From assembly GCA_015657535.1 (NCBI GenBank), contig JADHZB010000472.1:1-64000 (forward strand): DNA of 64,000 nt. The letters run 5' to 3'. The notes beneath the pieces were generated by a model. The model saw nothing but the letters and a program-made list of their open reading frames with translations. It was not told the origin of the DNA and searched no databases. Positions 39,548 to 52,504 of the stretch are shown piece after piece. The stretch comes from Nephromyces sp. MM_2019 (taxonomy: Eukaryota > Apicomplexa > Aconoidasida > Nephromycida). How positions within the stretch are numbered: the first letter of the stretch is position 1; the number at the start of each line of letters is the position of its first letter. Both the position numbers and the translations under genes were made by a program.

Positions 39548-40305
39548 AATCATGGTAAATAGAATTGAATAATAGTGGCTATCTTGAGCCAAATTGTTCT
39601 GAAAACCAGCTCTCAAAGCTTATTGAAATCTTTACAATTGTAAAAAGTTTTCAAAAAAAAATTGCCTTTGGAAAATTTCTTCATCTTATAACCTAGATTA
39701 AAAGTACTCTGGACTACTTTAAGAATTTTAAAAGTTCATTCATAGTCATACCAAATTATGTTATTGAAGCTATGATAGTGAGGCATAATTAATTACATTT
39801 AGTAACAAAAAACACCTGATCAAAACTAAATTAAAATGATTGTATTTGTGTATGGAAGAAATACATAGCTTCTGTAACTCAAAGCAAGTCTGAATACCAC
39901 TGTATATTTTAATTTTAAAACAATAATTTATAGCTCTTTTCGAAATCTAATTTCACAATTGTCAGATACAAGGTAGTATTTTTGTTAACAATAAAGCATC
40001 AGTATGAGATTGGAGGTGTTTTCAAAATTATTTTTTGCATAATGGATTGCATATAGGACAAACTTTCGATTAAATTGTATATTCTTCTTGCTTTTATTTA
40101 TATTATTTCATGTTAAAAAATGAAGCTTAGTGGAAACTTTGAGCTACCCAAAAAATTTAAGGATTTGAGAGCAATGTAAGATATCCTCAGGTCTTATTAG
40201 GTTTAAGGAGTTCAGTAAGTTATTAGAGGCTAAAAGTAATCTAAACATTTAACTTTCGATATCCTAGCGGGCCTAATATATTATAGCTTAATAAGTTATT
40301 AAATG
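39548..40305. other. convergent intergenic region
   Basis: 760 bp between the 3' ends of the AP2 gene (+) and the RRM gene (-). AT-rich; no gene or notable structure seen. Confidence 0.6.
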
Positions 40306-41973
40306 TCATATTCGAAGCAAATCCTTTGCAGAAATTGTTGGGTCTTTAGCATAAAGCGAGAGCCAAAAGGTCTCATCAAAATTAGCTGGTAGATTGCTTT
40401 TTTTTAATTTAGTACGAGTTTCAGGTATTTCAAGTATCTCCTCTGGAATGTAGTGTTTTAACTTCTTATTGTATTTGGGGATCAAATCAAATCTTCTGTC
40501 CTGAGTTTCCTCCTTTAAATGGTCAACATTATTTAGAAATATTGCGGCCAGAAAGTATTATGAAGTTAATTTTTACCTTGTTAACGATCTCATAGTCATA
40601 AGAAATTTCCTCTTCATCATCAAAAACTCCTTTATGATAAGCCCAGGTACAAGAAACTTTCTGAATAAAACAAAGTTGACTGCTAATTTATGCTAAATTG
40701 TCAAGTTACTCGTGAGTTCTAACTTGGTGCAAAATTTTTCTACCATTCATAACTGACAAGGCAGCTATAGCATGGATTCTTCTTTTATAATGGACAAAGC
40801 AAAAATTCTAAAATTTGAAAAATGATAATTTCATCAAGCATGAGATTGGTTTTATGACAACACCTTTTCAGGATACAGGATGATTGAATTAATAGGACCA
40901 AATATTGAGAAATGTTTTTCTATGATGCTCTGAGATAGGATTAAAGTTCTAAGCTTGACTTATATAAAATAGCTAAAAGTTTTTATTACCGAAGTCACTC
41001 CGATATTCAAGTTATTGACAAACAAGCTTTTATTATTTTTTTCACCAGTGGAGCTGGTAATATATAAAAATATCGACAGTTTAAATGTTAGTTAGTACAT
41101 TTGGGAACTATAGTAATCTGAATTGTTGAGTTGCACGAGGGGTTATTGTAACAAAACCTACTCTGATCACTCACTTGTTTTGACAGTCGAAAGGGATTTC
41201 ATGAAGCTTAGACCCAGGTATATTTATTCTAGCAACTTCCTGGCAAAGTATTGTTTGTGTTACGCAACTAACTTATCATAACATGAAATTTAAATCTTAC
41301 ACTGAGGATTAAAAGGGCCTGAGTTGTGCTAACTTTTGAATCAACTTTAATAAATCCATATAAACAGTCCAAATTGGAACAGTAGGGAAGGAGCTGTGAA
41401 TTAATGAACAAAATAATAAATGGTAAAAACATAAAAAGTTAATTGACTTACTTTTATAGATGTAACATAAGGATAGTAATGTTTTAAAATTTTCAACAAG
41501 TCTTCCTCTGAAAAATCTGAGAAAAATATTCAAAAGTTCCAAGTAAAACTCTAGTGGTAATACTAGAATTTACTTTTAGAAACTTCTTCTATAATAATAT
41601 TATACTCCTCTATTTGTGATGGCCGACATTTACTTGTGTTCCAACGGCACACTAGTTTTCTATGGAATTGTTAATAATATAATTAATAAACTTACATTAA
41701 AATTAACTTTTAATACCGTTTATTCCCAGCTAGCCTTAAGTTTATCATTCTATCTAATGCCTCTTTTGCATATTTATGATTTTCGAAATCAATAATTGCA
41801 TATCCAATACATTCATCTTCATTTTGAGGGTTTAATGCCGGCCTAATATCTAGGACTTTCCTTGAGAACTCATAATCACGATAGGTTTCAAAAATTTTGC
41901 AAAGTTCACTTTTCACTGTGTTTACCCTACCCTTACTTAAATTTGAAATTATAATACTACTAACAAGTTCCAT
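40306..41973 (-). CDS. three-RRM RNA-binding protein, TIA1/NAM8/PUB1-like
   Basis: About eight exons encode three RRM domains. RRM1 starts at ATG 41973 (SIIISNLSKGRVNTVK, then CIGYAIIDFENHKYAKEAL) and ends KLVCRWNTSK. RRM2 has NFSEEDLLKILKHYYPYV, then CLYGFIKVDSKVSTTQALL as RNP1. RRM3 has SLFVNNLNIGVTS as RNP2 and NFCFVHYKRRIHAIAALSVM as RNP1, followed by VSCTWAYHK, the Trp-containing end typical of the third RRM of TIA1, PUB1 and NAM8. The last exon (about 40530-40306) is basic and ends with KDLLRI. These proteins bind U-rich RNA and act in 5' splice-site choice (with U1 snRNP) or in mRNA stability; a splicing role would suit this intron-dense genome, but is inference. The frame stays open upstream of 41973, so an earlier start is possible. 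Confidence 0.8.
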
Positions 41974-42154
41974 AGCAATAGTTATATGCTTGAATTCTCG
42001 AAGTATAAAAAAGAAAAAAAGTTCAGTAGAAAAATTACTAAAATAGAAATTAATATTTTTATCTAATACCTCTGAAAACAATTTTTGATCTCTTAAGATC
42101 ACCAGCCCATAACTAGCTGAGATTGATCAAGCTTAATTGTTTTCAAGTTTCACA

Positions 42155-42437
42155 ATGGCTTCAGATATTGAACTGACTTCCTCTCAAAAGTATCTAAACA
42201 CCATGAAACTTAATTTGCTTAGTCTTAATTATATTCAAATTTCTACACTGACTGCTGCACTCGTGTATTGTTTTGAGCTAACCAGCTTAAGCTACGGGCT
42301 TATCTTGATCAACTTAATAATTCCAAATACTTATTACCAGGACTTGTATTGAATTATCAAAGTTTAATCCCTGATTTCAATTATCGGATTTACTCAGATA
42401 TAATGCAAAGTATGCAAGACTTGTTGCTTTTTTATAT
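42155..42437 (+). CDS. possible small two-helix membrane protein
   Basis: ATG at 42155 opens a frame with a hydrophobic centre (IQISTLTAALVYCFELTSLS, then YGLILINLIIPNTYY) that could form two membrane helices. Unspliced it stops after 66 residues at 42352. A typical small intron (GTATTG donor near 42347, CTCAG acceptor near 42395) would add a short tail ending about 42437. It starts 182 bp from the divergent RRM gene. No family was recognised, and a chance frame is possible. Confidence 0.35.
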
Positions 42438-43223
42438 TGAATTTAATTCATTTTTATTAAATTTACTGTGCTCTTGTCACAGATTTCTAGTGCTTGAAGA
42501 AAGTCCTAAGGTAAGCGAAAATGGGAACAAAAAAAATTGATAATTTTTCTTTGAGAATAAAACAACATTCAAATCAATAAAATTTGGTATGGCATTGATT
42601 TTCTGGGACAGATTAAACGATATTTCGCTTAATACTAAGAGTTTCTGAACCATAACCTTGGAAAGGAAGGCAACTCTATCTTATGCCTTATCAAAAGTGT
42701 GTGTACTACTATTTCGTATTTTCATTTCTCATAATTTTAATTATCATATCATGTCTCACGATTCAAGTGAAAACACTTTAAAAAAAATTTAATTTAGCTC
42801 ACAAAGTATTGTTTGAAGGCTTTTTGATGTTTTAAACAATTGAATGACTGAATTTATGATTACTTAAATCGGTTATGCTTTCAAAACCAAAAAAGCACAC
42901 TCAAGCAAGAAATGCTTTAAAAAAGTCGCACATAAATTGTATATAAATTTTATTTTAGGATTGAGCTACTAACTCTACAAGTTAATTTTGTATCTCTCAA
43001 CAATAATTAAGATAATATATGCTATTACACCTCAACATGAAATTTCAACTCAAATTAAAACCTTAATTCATACTAAAAGTTCTTAGATAAAAGCTCAAAA
43101 AACTTTATACTCAACTATCATTAGCTGCTCTTAAATAATATAAATGTTTACAAGATTCGAAAAGCTCAATGTTTTTATGATCGTAAAGGATTTGTCGAAA
43201 TAAGTTAAATATTCGTTCATGAA
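42438..43223. other. intergenic region upstream of ZFAND2
   Basis: About 790 bp, AT-rich. No exon-like frame was supported beyond the possible tail of the small membrane ORF. Confidence 0.55.
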
Positions 43224-44057
43224 ATGGCATATTTCAGTGACAAAGGGGCTCATTGTAATTATACATATTGCAAACAATTCGACTTCCTTCCTTTGACTTG
43301 CAATCGCTGCAAACTACAGGTATTTAATTTTTTGTATTAATATTACACACCAAAATAAATCGATATAAACTTTAAAGTTTTGCTCAGCACATTTTAAGCC
43401 AGAAGATCACGATTGCAAAGAATTTGATAATAGTGTAAAGCGTGTGATAATATGTCCTTTTTGTAATACCTCAGTGTTATTGGTATAATGAATATTCAAT
43501 ACATATTTTATAAGAGATATAATATTACACATATACACAAATTTAGACCCCTGGCGAAGATCCTAATTACACGCTTGAATTTATACACGGCCCATACTGT
43601 AACAAACAGATCAAAAAGCCGAAGCTTAAATCTTGTTCTATAAAAGGCTGCCAAGAGGTAATCCTAATTATCCATTATTAACTAGATCTTTTCTAAACTA
43701 ATAAGATCACTTTCTCAAGATTTTAAACGATATTAACACTGTGAAATGTAATCAATGCGGAATCTTGACATGCCTGAAACATCGATATCATGATTCACAC
43801 TCAAATTTAAAATCTTGGGCATTTCAAGAACCATTTAAAAGTAGTAAGTTACTTATTTCTTATTTAATTAATTTTCAATAACCTTAAGTAATCTTGAACA
43901 ATTATCAGCTACAAGTTCATCCAGCAATAGAGATAAAAAAGGAAATATAAAACACGTGAGATCAATCATAATTATTGTTTATATAATTTTCCTACAATAA
44001 TTGTTTTAAAATAATCAGATAAAACCAAAGAAAAAAAGTACATGTAAAATACAATAA
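43224..44057 (+). CDS. ZFAND2: AN1-type zinc-finger protein, ZFAND2 (AIRAP) type
   Basis: Six exons encode two AN1 zinc fingers. The first runs over the first two exons (CNYTYCKQFDFLPLTCNRC, then FCSAHFKPEDHDC). The second is in the next exons (SCSIKGCQE, then VKCNQCGILTCLKHRYHDSH), keeping the C2H2C-type Cys/His order. A basic tail rich in Ser and Lys ends at 44057. ZFAND2A/B and fungal relatives bind the proteasome and p97 and act under arsenite or proteotoxic stress, or near ER translocation. No ubiquitin-interacting motif is visible at the C-terminus, so it is more like the short AIRAP form than ZFAND2B. It is functionally related to PLAA at the left of the window, but they are 36 kb apart. 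Confidence 0.9.
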
Positions 44058-44257
44058 ATCAAATTCAACCATCTCCATTCAATTTTATTATAAATCTTGT
44101 CCATAGTTCTCATGGAATAATTAGGGCCTGTACTATTTTTTTACACTCTTGATTAAACACAAAATTATTAGTCAAGAAAATTCATAAGAATTCCAATTTA
44201 AAAAAAAATCAAGATATTCAATTTTGTTATATAAGACCTTTTAAATTTATTTAATTT

Positions 44258-47200
44258 TTAAACTATAAGAAAATCAGCTGAAAATTTAGTTCTGTTTCTA
44301 TCGCGAAAATAAGTTGCAGGTGGCCCAATTACAATAAATTTGACAAAAAAAGTATTTATAAGTGAATTTATTACATTAATTATCAAAAATATTATCTGAA
44401 GAATTAAATCATATAATTTTTTTAAAAATAAATTTTAATAATTGATTTGAAATTACCTTCCAGTTGTATGGCATAATATTGTTTTCAAATTCACCATGAA
44501 ATGGCATTCCCTTAGCAGTCACCGAAATCCAGCTAAGGATTGGGATTGAAATTGATGATGATATTTCATTATTACAATTAATGCGAAATAAGCATGTTAA
44601 AGTTGATGGATTAGATAGGACAAGATATAGCAAGCTCAGTATGAGAAACAATGACCATCTAAAATTAGTTTTATAAACAGTTGAAAATCAAACTGAATTC
44701 TATATATAACACAAATGCTTACAAAGAAAAATATTTATTGTAGAAAACATTCTGTCGGAAAGCGCCTCCTAAGCTAAATATAAAGGCTGCGTTAATCAAT
44801 TGAAAACATAGCCAGATACAAACTGCTGGGGCTTCATAATTGTCACTTCTATAAAATCAATTATAGTTTGTTCATAAAACTCTTGAAAATTTGAACTTGC
44901 TTTTAGATTTTGCTTACTTCATCCACCAAGATGATATGGGTATGGAAATATTAAACTCTTGGGTGGAATTCAAGCCTGAATATAATGTGTAGATGTTTAA
45001 TTCATATATGTTACGAATCTTAAAAATATTTTTTAAATTTACCAAGCATTGATATATAATTAAGAAGTGATATCAACGAAACTATGTCTGTAACAAAAAT
45101 AGATACAATTGAGATGATAGTTGTTGGTCCCAATAGGCTTGAAGTGGGTGATCTTATTTGTAGAGATTCAGTAGGCCTAATTTTAAAAAAGTTCTTTTTT
45201 ATTTCATACTATATATTTATAAGAAAGTTAATACCTAGACATAGTCATTGCCCGAGATAACGAAGCAAGGATCAAGCAGTTTATGTAAATATATCCCATT
45301 TCTGGCATTATAGAATTTACACGAGAAAATAATATTAATTTGACGGATGATATAAGTAGACCAAATAGTATCAAGAACTTGAAGCATGAAATTGAAGTAG
45401 CTAGTGTAGCTCGTCCTTCCCTTTCAATTAAAAATAAAATAGAGATTAAATAAAGAGGTTTGTAAATTCTAAGTTAAAATCTACCTAATCAGATACATAA
45501 CAGAGTTCAAATCTGCCCCCTGAGATGTAAAGGGTGCAAAAAGGGAAGCCTCACCCTGTAAAAGATAATAGCTAATTTTCAGAAAGTGGCTTCAAAGACC
45601 AAAGATCTTTACCTTGGAAAGTGATATACCTGAGTGAGCCGCCCTTAGTGCACCATAGTCGTTTGCACCATCACCTATCATACCTGTTACATGGCCCTTT
45701 GTTGTAAATGCTTGAATAGCTAAGACCTTGTCCTGTGAAAATAAATCTATCCTAGTGAACATCCAAATGGCTTATCGCAAATAATATGAAATTGCTACGC
45801 TTTGGAATTAGAAGCTTGATATCCATTAAAATTCATATATATATGTACGGTGAATTTATGCCACTAACATCGGGTTTCATTCGTGTGAAGATTCTTATCT
45901 TGAGCAGTAAAGCTTCTAATAAGGTGTCACATTCTCTTGGGTCTGCTTTAAGTATATTAGTCAATCTTAAAAGTCTGTATGCAATTGAAGAGTCTAACCA
46001 TTATGCTCAAGGGATTTGATAGTAGTCTTCCGAAGGTAATGGAAACACTCAGAATTAATAATAAGATCATAAGAATGCTGGTTTGTAAGTAAAGGATGTA
46101 AATAATTATTATTCTATGAATAATGAATTCTTGTTCTATGTGATTTGGTAGGTTATTCATTTACTTTAAATTGTAGCAAGTCCTCTGTAGAATAACTCGC
46201 ATTGTCATAAATATCGGTCCAAATTAGAATATTGTCTAAGATTTGGCCCGAAAGTATTTGCGGCTTCAAGCTCATTTGGTCCTTCTGTAATAAAAAAAGA
46301 TTTTTAAGTATAGATTTTGAAGCTTAGCTGATGTTTAGTCAATATCACTTTAATTTCGAAAAATCCTGTGCGTGAGGCTATAGCATAAGATGTTTCTCCA
46401 ATGTCACCTGTTATCATCACAGGCCTGATTTTAGCATCTTTTAAAGAATTAATCAATTTGTGAGCATGAGGCTTGACTTTGTTTTCAATTAAGATCAATG
46501 ATAAGAAGGTCATATCTGATTCAATGTCTTCCAATGAAAGGCTCGAAACGCTGTAAGTAATAAAGGCGACTTATTTAGATTTTTAGTGCTTAGATGGGCC
46601 TACTGAATATTTAATGACAAGAGCTAACTTAAATAGGATCTAAGTCTTACTCTTTGTTAGATATATGGTCCAAGGATTTATAGGCCATGGCTAGAATATA
46701 AAATCCTAAATTACTATAATGCTTTGCTACTTGATTTAGGTCTTTCGGCACTCCGTTTGTGCAAATTCTTCTGATCTTTTCAAAGCTACCTTTGGCATAC
46801 GCAGCCTTGTGTGAAATTGCTTTCAAGAGATAAATGTATAGCAACTGTATTTATCCAATGAGTGATTATTTGTAACTTACAATTGGATTCAATACGTACA
46901 ACAACACTCATGCATTGACGTGTGTGATCAAAAAGGTATTGCTTCAGTATAACACCACCTAAGATGTAATAGGGATGATCATAGTCACAAATGGATTGAT
47001 GTTGTGTAGTCTAATAATTCTTATAATGTAACAAGGAATGTCTAAATGAAGGAAATGGCTATTAATCGTGACATTCAGTATCTGAATGTATTATATAGCA
47101 AGTAGAATTCACTCACGTATATTAGAGAACGCAACAGATTCGAAGGCACGATTATGAGGTTTTGTTTGATCTTTAAATAACCTTCCTCCAACAGATTCGA

Positions 47201-49912
47201 ATAGCCTGTAGTATTTGTGTTGGTGGCTTGTGATATGTATAGATAATGTAATTAAACCAAAAACTCTTATTTGCGATACCTAAGGTCTACTTCATTTCCA
47301 GTATAGTGGTCGCCAGAATGAACCAAGCTATGGCAACATAAAATCCCCTCAATTGTCTTGATGGGTATTTCATAATATACATCGTTAGGAAGGTTTTCTT
47401 CTGAGGGTGTTAAAAAAATCCAATCTTAAACTGAGGTTGATTCAAAAAAGTTGAGATACCTGAATAATTAAACTTATAGAATCTGCCAAATTCAAATTCG
47501 CCATTTTCTTCAGATTGTGAGGGTAAAAGGCCTAGATACATATAATGAAATACAAAGATTGGAATAAAATATCCTAAATAATTCAAACTAACTAAGGACA
47601 TAATAATTTTTATTTACCAATGAATTTCATCTTATCCTCAGTGATTGTGCCCGTTTTATCAAAACATAAAATTCTGATTTTCCCAGCTATGGGGATTCTC
47701 GAGCTATCAATGCAAGCAATGTTATGTTCATCGTGTAATCTTTGAGAAGCTCGGTTCAGGCCGATATAAAGAATAGAAGATATCCAAATTGGAGTGACCT
47801 GAATAGTTGAGAAATTATTATTCATTATTTTTCAAAGAGAATTTAGAGTGGGTTTTCAAACTTGGGATATTGTACCAAGGCCATAGAAAAATGCGCTACA
47901 GCCAAATCCCAACAAGAACGTCTGAAATCAATTTATTTCCATATATGAATAATGGATCTTTGTTTTAATAAAGTGTTTTACCTGGATAATTATACATAAA
48001 ATTGCATAAATAGTTAGAACTATGTAAACGGTGGGCATCTGCTCATCATATTTGAAAGCTAATTTCTCTGAAGTTGATATTGAGTGAATAAAATTTCCCT
48101 TCCATGTGTTGGGCCCAACCGATAAAACTAATCCTAGTGATGGGCCTTCTGATTTTAAATTAGGATAAGCGTCAATATTGCCGATGGGTGAAGGTGATTG
48201 AGAGCTTATATATGTTCCTTGTAAACAAAGATTAAGTATTTATTCAATTAACTTAGACTAATGCAGTATATCTATTTTATATAGACATTATATTTATGTC
48301 ACAAGGTTTTAAGTAATAAATACCTGAATATAAAATTTCCCTAGGTATGGGGAAATAATTTTCTAGCTGTTTCCTATCATATTCTAACCATTGGCTACAT
48401 TTATAGCATGGGTGGCTCTCGCCTGTCAATAAGCTTTCATCTGTATTGGCTATACCATTTAACAATAATATGTCACATGGTACAGTCATGTCATCATCTA
48501 TGCTAATAATATCTCCTATATATATGAGGGAGGAGGTTGATCAGAAAATAGTTAGGTGTAGTAAATTAAACATCAAAAACTTGAGCTTTACCAATCACTA
48601 ATTCATCAGCCCTAATCTTTAAAAAATTGTCGTTACGAAATACTTTATAAAGCCTTTGGTTTTGTATATCAGCGTTTTTATGTAGCTCATCCTGGCTCCT
48701 TATATCAATCATAATTTTGTGAATTATAGAATAAATAGATATAATTATCCACAGAAATGGTGAGATGTAATTTCTCCAGTACAACTCAGCCCAAAATATA
48801 AACATTTGGAAAATCATAGGTAACGATTGTAATTCACTGAGATAAAAGTATATGTAATAGTCTATTAAAGACATCTGTATGTGCATTCTAACTCACTTCA
48901 AAAAAGAACTTAACCACAGTTTCTTATCTATTTGAAGGCTATTTGGACCCAGTAATGCCAATCTAACTGAAATATCTTTTGATGTAAGGCCTCTAAAATC
49001 ATTCCTAATAGCCTCTGTCAATATTTGATTGGTCTGTGCGAACACATAGGTGAAATTTTATCAATCATAAGATATAGACTTGCTATGAGTAAATATTGTG
49101 TTAACCTGGGGGTAATAGTGAGTAAAGGTGCCAAAATTGTGTTCGTAACAATATCTCCGATTTTTGTATTCTAGGTAACGATTGAAATTTTCTTTTTGGA
49201 TAGTTAGAAGTTTGCTTGTATAATTCCTAATAATTTTTGTAAGTTTATTAAAATTGACTAAGGCTCCAATACTAGATTGAAACTAAGTATGGAAGAGGTG
49301 TTGACTAACCTGTTGAAATAGAAGTTTTTATAATTTTCATTTTCCTCAGAAGCAACAGTGACATGATTACACACATCTAGAGAGCTTCTCAATAGGAAAA
49401 AGGTGCTATTTGGGGTGCACATAGTTCTGAAAGCTAATAGTTGGGCATAATTTGTATAATAGATTAGAAATGTAGACAAAGTGGACTTTCCAATCTAGAC
49501 TTACTTAATACAATCGATAGAGCGAATACCCAAAAGATAATAAAATTATGTGATCTATTTTCCCAGTTCCTGTGAACGTCGGTTATAGGTAACTGGATTT
49601 CAAATGTGATCAAAATGATCAGTATTAAGTGAGACCAAAGGATGTTCACAACATATATGTAATATAGAAGGTTTCCGAACAAAGAAGTTTTATGTCCGAG
49701 AGCATTATTAAGGTTTGTAGATGTCATGAAATCTGGGATATGATGTCCTGTTTGTGTATGTTTATCACGTGTGTTTGAATTTTGTTTAATGTTGAAGAAT
49801 AGGCGAAAAAATTTAGGAAAAAAAATTGTTTTTAGTCTGAAAGGGAGAGTGTTTTGTAATCTGTTATATGATAATAACAAGGGAGTTTCTTCATCTGGGA
49901 ATTGTGTTTCTC
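44258..49912 (-). CDS. P5B-type ATPase (ATP13A2 family)
   Basis: P5B ATPases export polyamines from late endosomes or lysosomes. Motifs are in order on the minus strand: an N-terminal acidic region with PDEETPLLL (about 49895-49870), hydrophobic hairpins, VPCDILLLNG and DESLLTGES (about 48480-48410), CFDKTGTITED with phosphorylated Asp (about 47670-47640), VMITGDIGETSYAIA (about 46410), MIGDGANDYGALRAAHSGIS (about 45680-45640), then SLFAPFTSQGADLNSVMYLI, and the last membrane helices ending ADFLIV at 44258. GDGAND-x-GAL and APFTS after the hinge are diagnostic for P5B over P5A. The M4 motif PPALP is changed to TPIWI. The 5' end is not settled: a first exon at 50114-50061 (MKGLNSASLQF) would be natural but its phase does not fit the next exon, so the supported start of coding is 49912. 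Roughly 25 small exons; not all were joined. Confidence 0.88.
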
Positions 49913-52504
49913 CTGTATATAAGTTTTATATTGAAATATACGATTGCATGAAGGTGTTGATTTATTGATAACTGCTAAGATGCTAAAGAAGATGCCAAGG
50001 AGGCTATAACTAGTTAATTTTAATGTATATTGAGAGTTTTTGTTCAATAGTACTTACTACTTTCTGTAAATTGATTGGTGTGAATTGTAAGGAAGCCGAA
50101 TTTAATCCTTTCATATGCGAGCTTGAAAATTATCCTACAAGTTACAACAATCAAAATGTAATTTTATAATTTATGAATCACATAACTATAATCTGCAATA
50201 ATTTCGCATGGTTCAATATTGTTTGAGTCATAAAAAATGCAATATTTCAAACAATCGAAGTTTTCAGATTATGGGAATGCACTGAAGGTTAATGACAAGC
50301 ATATGGTCTTAATATAGTGTGAAATACAATTAAATATGAAAACACATCTATTTATATATTTATATATATACAATTACAAGCAAAAAAGCACTTGTAGTTA
50401 TGCACATATACGTTGGTAAGTAGGAACCAATCAAAATATAGATAAGTAGGACTCTAACACATGTGCAGGTAAACACTGGCACAAACTCATAAACAAACAG
50501 TTCCAAACATAAGGCATAAAATCTTACCCATGTACAAGAATCCCCAAGTATATGCATACACAAGGCTAACAAAAGACATAAGCTCATGAACACATTCATA
50601 CACAGGCTTACCCATATAAGTACACCTTCTCAAGTATAAAAAGACCCATTGATAGATAAAAAGGTATGCACAAACTCACCCACAAGCCTATACATCCCAC
50701 CATGTAATCACACACCAGGTAATTGTCATCAATATTAAGGCTAAATAGTTGTAGATGTATACTAAGATGAGTTGATCAATCTGTTCACTTAAATATAGGG
50801 ATGTTTGGTTCATAAGGTTAAGCCATCCTAATATAAAGCGTAAATGATTTTGAGGCCACATCTTAAACGTGTAGATTCAGAGTGTCCAAGAAGAAATAAA
50901 TATATAATCATAAAGGAATTCAGATAAAAATATGTGTAAGTCGGATCATTCGAGTATGTAATTTTCATTAGCTACATTATGGGGTGACCATTTCTTTAGT
51001 TAAATTGACTGACTGTGCTTCATAGGCTGAAAGGAGCTTACGGAAATTAATAAAAACTACTGGATTTTCTTTATCTAAATCTTATTGAGGACTCTCTTCG
51101 CTATATGTAAAAAATTTGTAATATTACACATAAATTATTTATGTGCTGCCTTTTAATTTTTGTTAACAAAGCGTTGAATGTTTGCTTTATAAACAAAATG
51201 TAATGAAGTACTATCCTTTATTAATCATTTTTTGGATATATTTAAGTTTTTTTTTTCTATTTTGATAAATTTCCATACTTTTGTGTATTTAAATATATAT
51301 ATATATATATATACTGTTGTATGTTCATACATTTATATTTTTGTTTTGTGTGCTTGATATCCCAAATTAATTTATTCGTGTTTAATTTTACGCATACATG
51401 TTTTTGAATTTTACATATACACTTATTTTCTGTATATCCACTAATTTCATATAATTAATATTCCAATCCTACTTGTGAGAATTTATAAAAACTAAAATCA
51501 TTTGAATTTTTTCTTTATCTATGTATCTGCATTATATAAGTATGCATTTATAAATATATAATAAAGAAAAAATGGCTACATTATTAAAAGCCAGTACTTT
51601 TTATTTGTCATTGTTAATGGTAAGCTATGTATGTTTTATTACATTTTCAATTAATTCTCAATATTTTTATTAGTATAGTTACAAGTTATAATTTTACATT
51701 TAAAACATTAATTTTGATAGTTTAATTAGATAATTTTATTGAAATTTATTACGTCTCTAATCTCAAAGATAAAGCTGTAATATATAGTTTGAAATTATAT
51801 ATACCTATGTTAAAACTATATGTGGAAATATATATTTCATGTGTGTAGGACACTCAAAGATATATTTATAAGTATTGAAATTGTATATGTATTAGTATGT
51901 TACAATTATATATGTATAAACTTATCACACATCTTACAACATTTACATGTATTTTGCTTTAAGATAAAAAAGCCAGTGCCTAATGATTTATTTTCACCTT
52001 AAATTGAGTCTAAAAGATTGCTTTTATAAGATAATTTGACGTGTTGAAGCTAGAGTTTTGTAATGGTTTATAAATCAGGTTAAAATGATGATTTTGTAGG
52101 ACTTTTAAGAATTTAAAACCCTTTTTAAATCTATCAAGATTAAGTGTCATAATATCTTGTTCGTGTAATTTCATTTAAAAGATAGAAGAAATATAATGGA
52201 AAATATAATTATATCACATGGTGTGGTAGTTTTATATAAGTCTGTTTGTTGTATTTGTGTGCATCTGTAGGTGAGATAAGAGTCTTATGTACCTGTGCTT
52301 ATATATCATAAGCTGTTTATTTTGTTGTTTAGTATAAATGTGCCTTTTCGGCGCTTATTTGATGTAGTATAATTATTTTCTGAGCTTTTTCATAAATAAT
52401 TTTATATACTTTTATGGTGTGACCTCAATTAATTGCATTTGTTTACTTGTGGCTTTTGTATAGGGTCATTGTTCCAATTACCGTTAAATAAATTTGATTT
52501 TAGT
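49913..52504. repeat. P5B upstream region with AC-biased and TA tracts
   Basis: A possible first exon of the P5B ATPase lies at 50061-50114 (-). From about 50385 to 50720 the plus strand is enriched in A and C (recurring CACAAACTCA, CATACACA, ACCCA) and poor in G, which opens an artificial Cys/Leu-rich frame at 50360-50599 (-). A TA microsatellite lies at about 51292-51312. No other coding exon was supported down to the SRD5A stop. Confidence 0.6.

Noticed and set aside
40306..41973. eIF3b, from its first RRM
   Set aside because: Two further RRMs follow and there is no WD40 region.
44258..49912. P4 flippase fused to a guanylate cyclase
   Set aside because: This was considered because apicomplexan cyclases carry P4 ATPase domains, but the GDGAND-x-GAL and APFTS motifs are P5B and no cyclase domain follows.
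50360..50599. 79-codon Cys/Leu-rich frame on the minus strand
   Set aside because: It arises from the A/C-biased block and shows no coding features.
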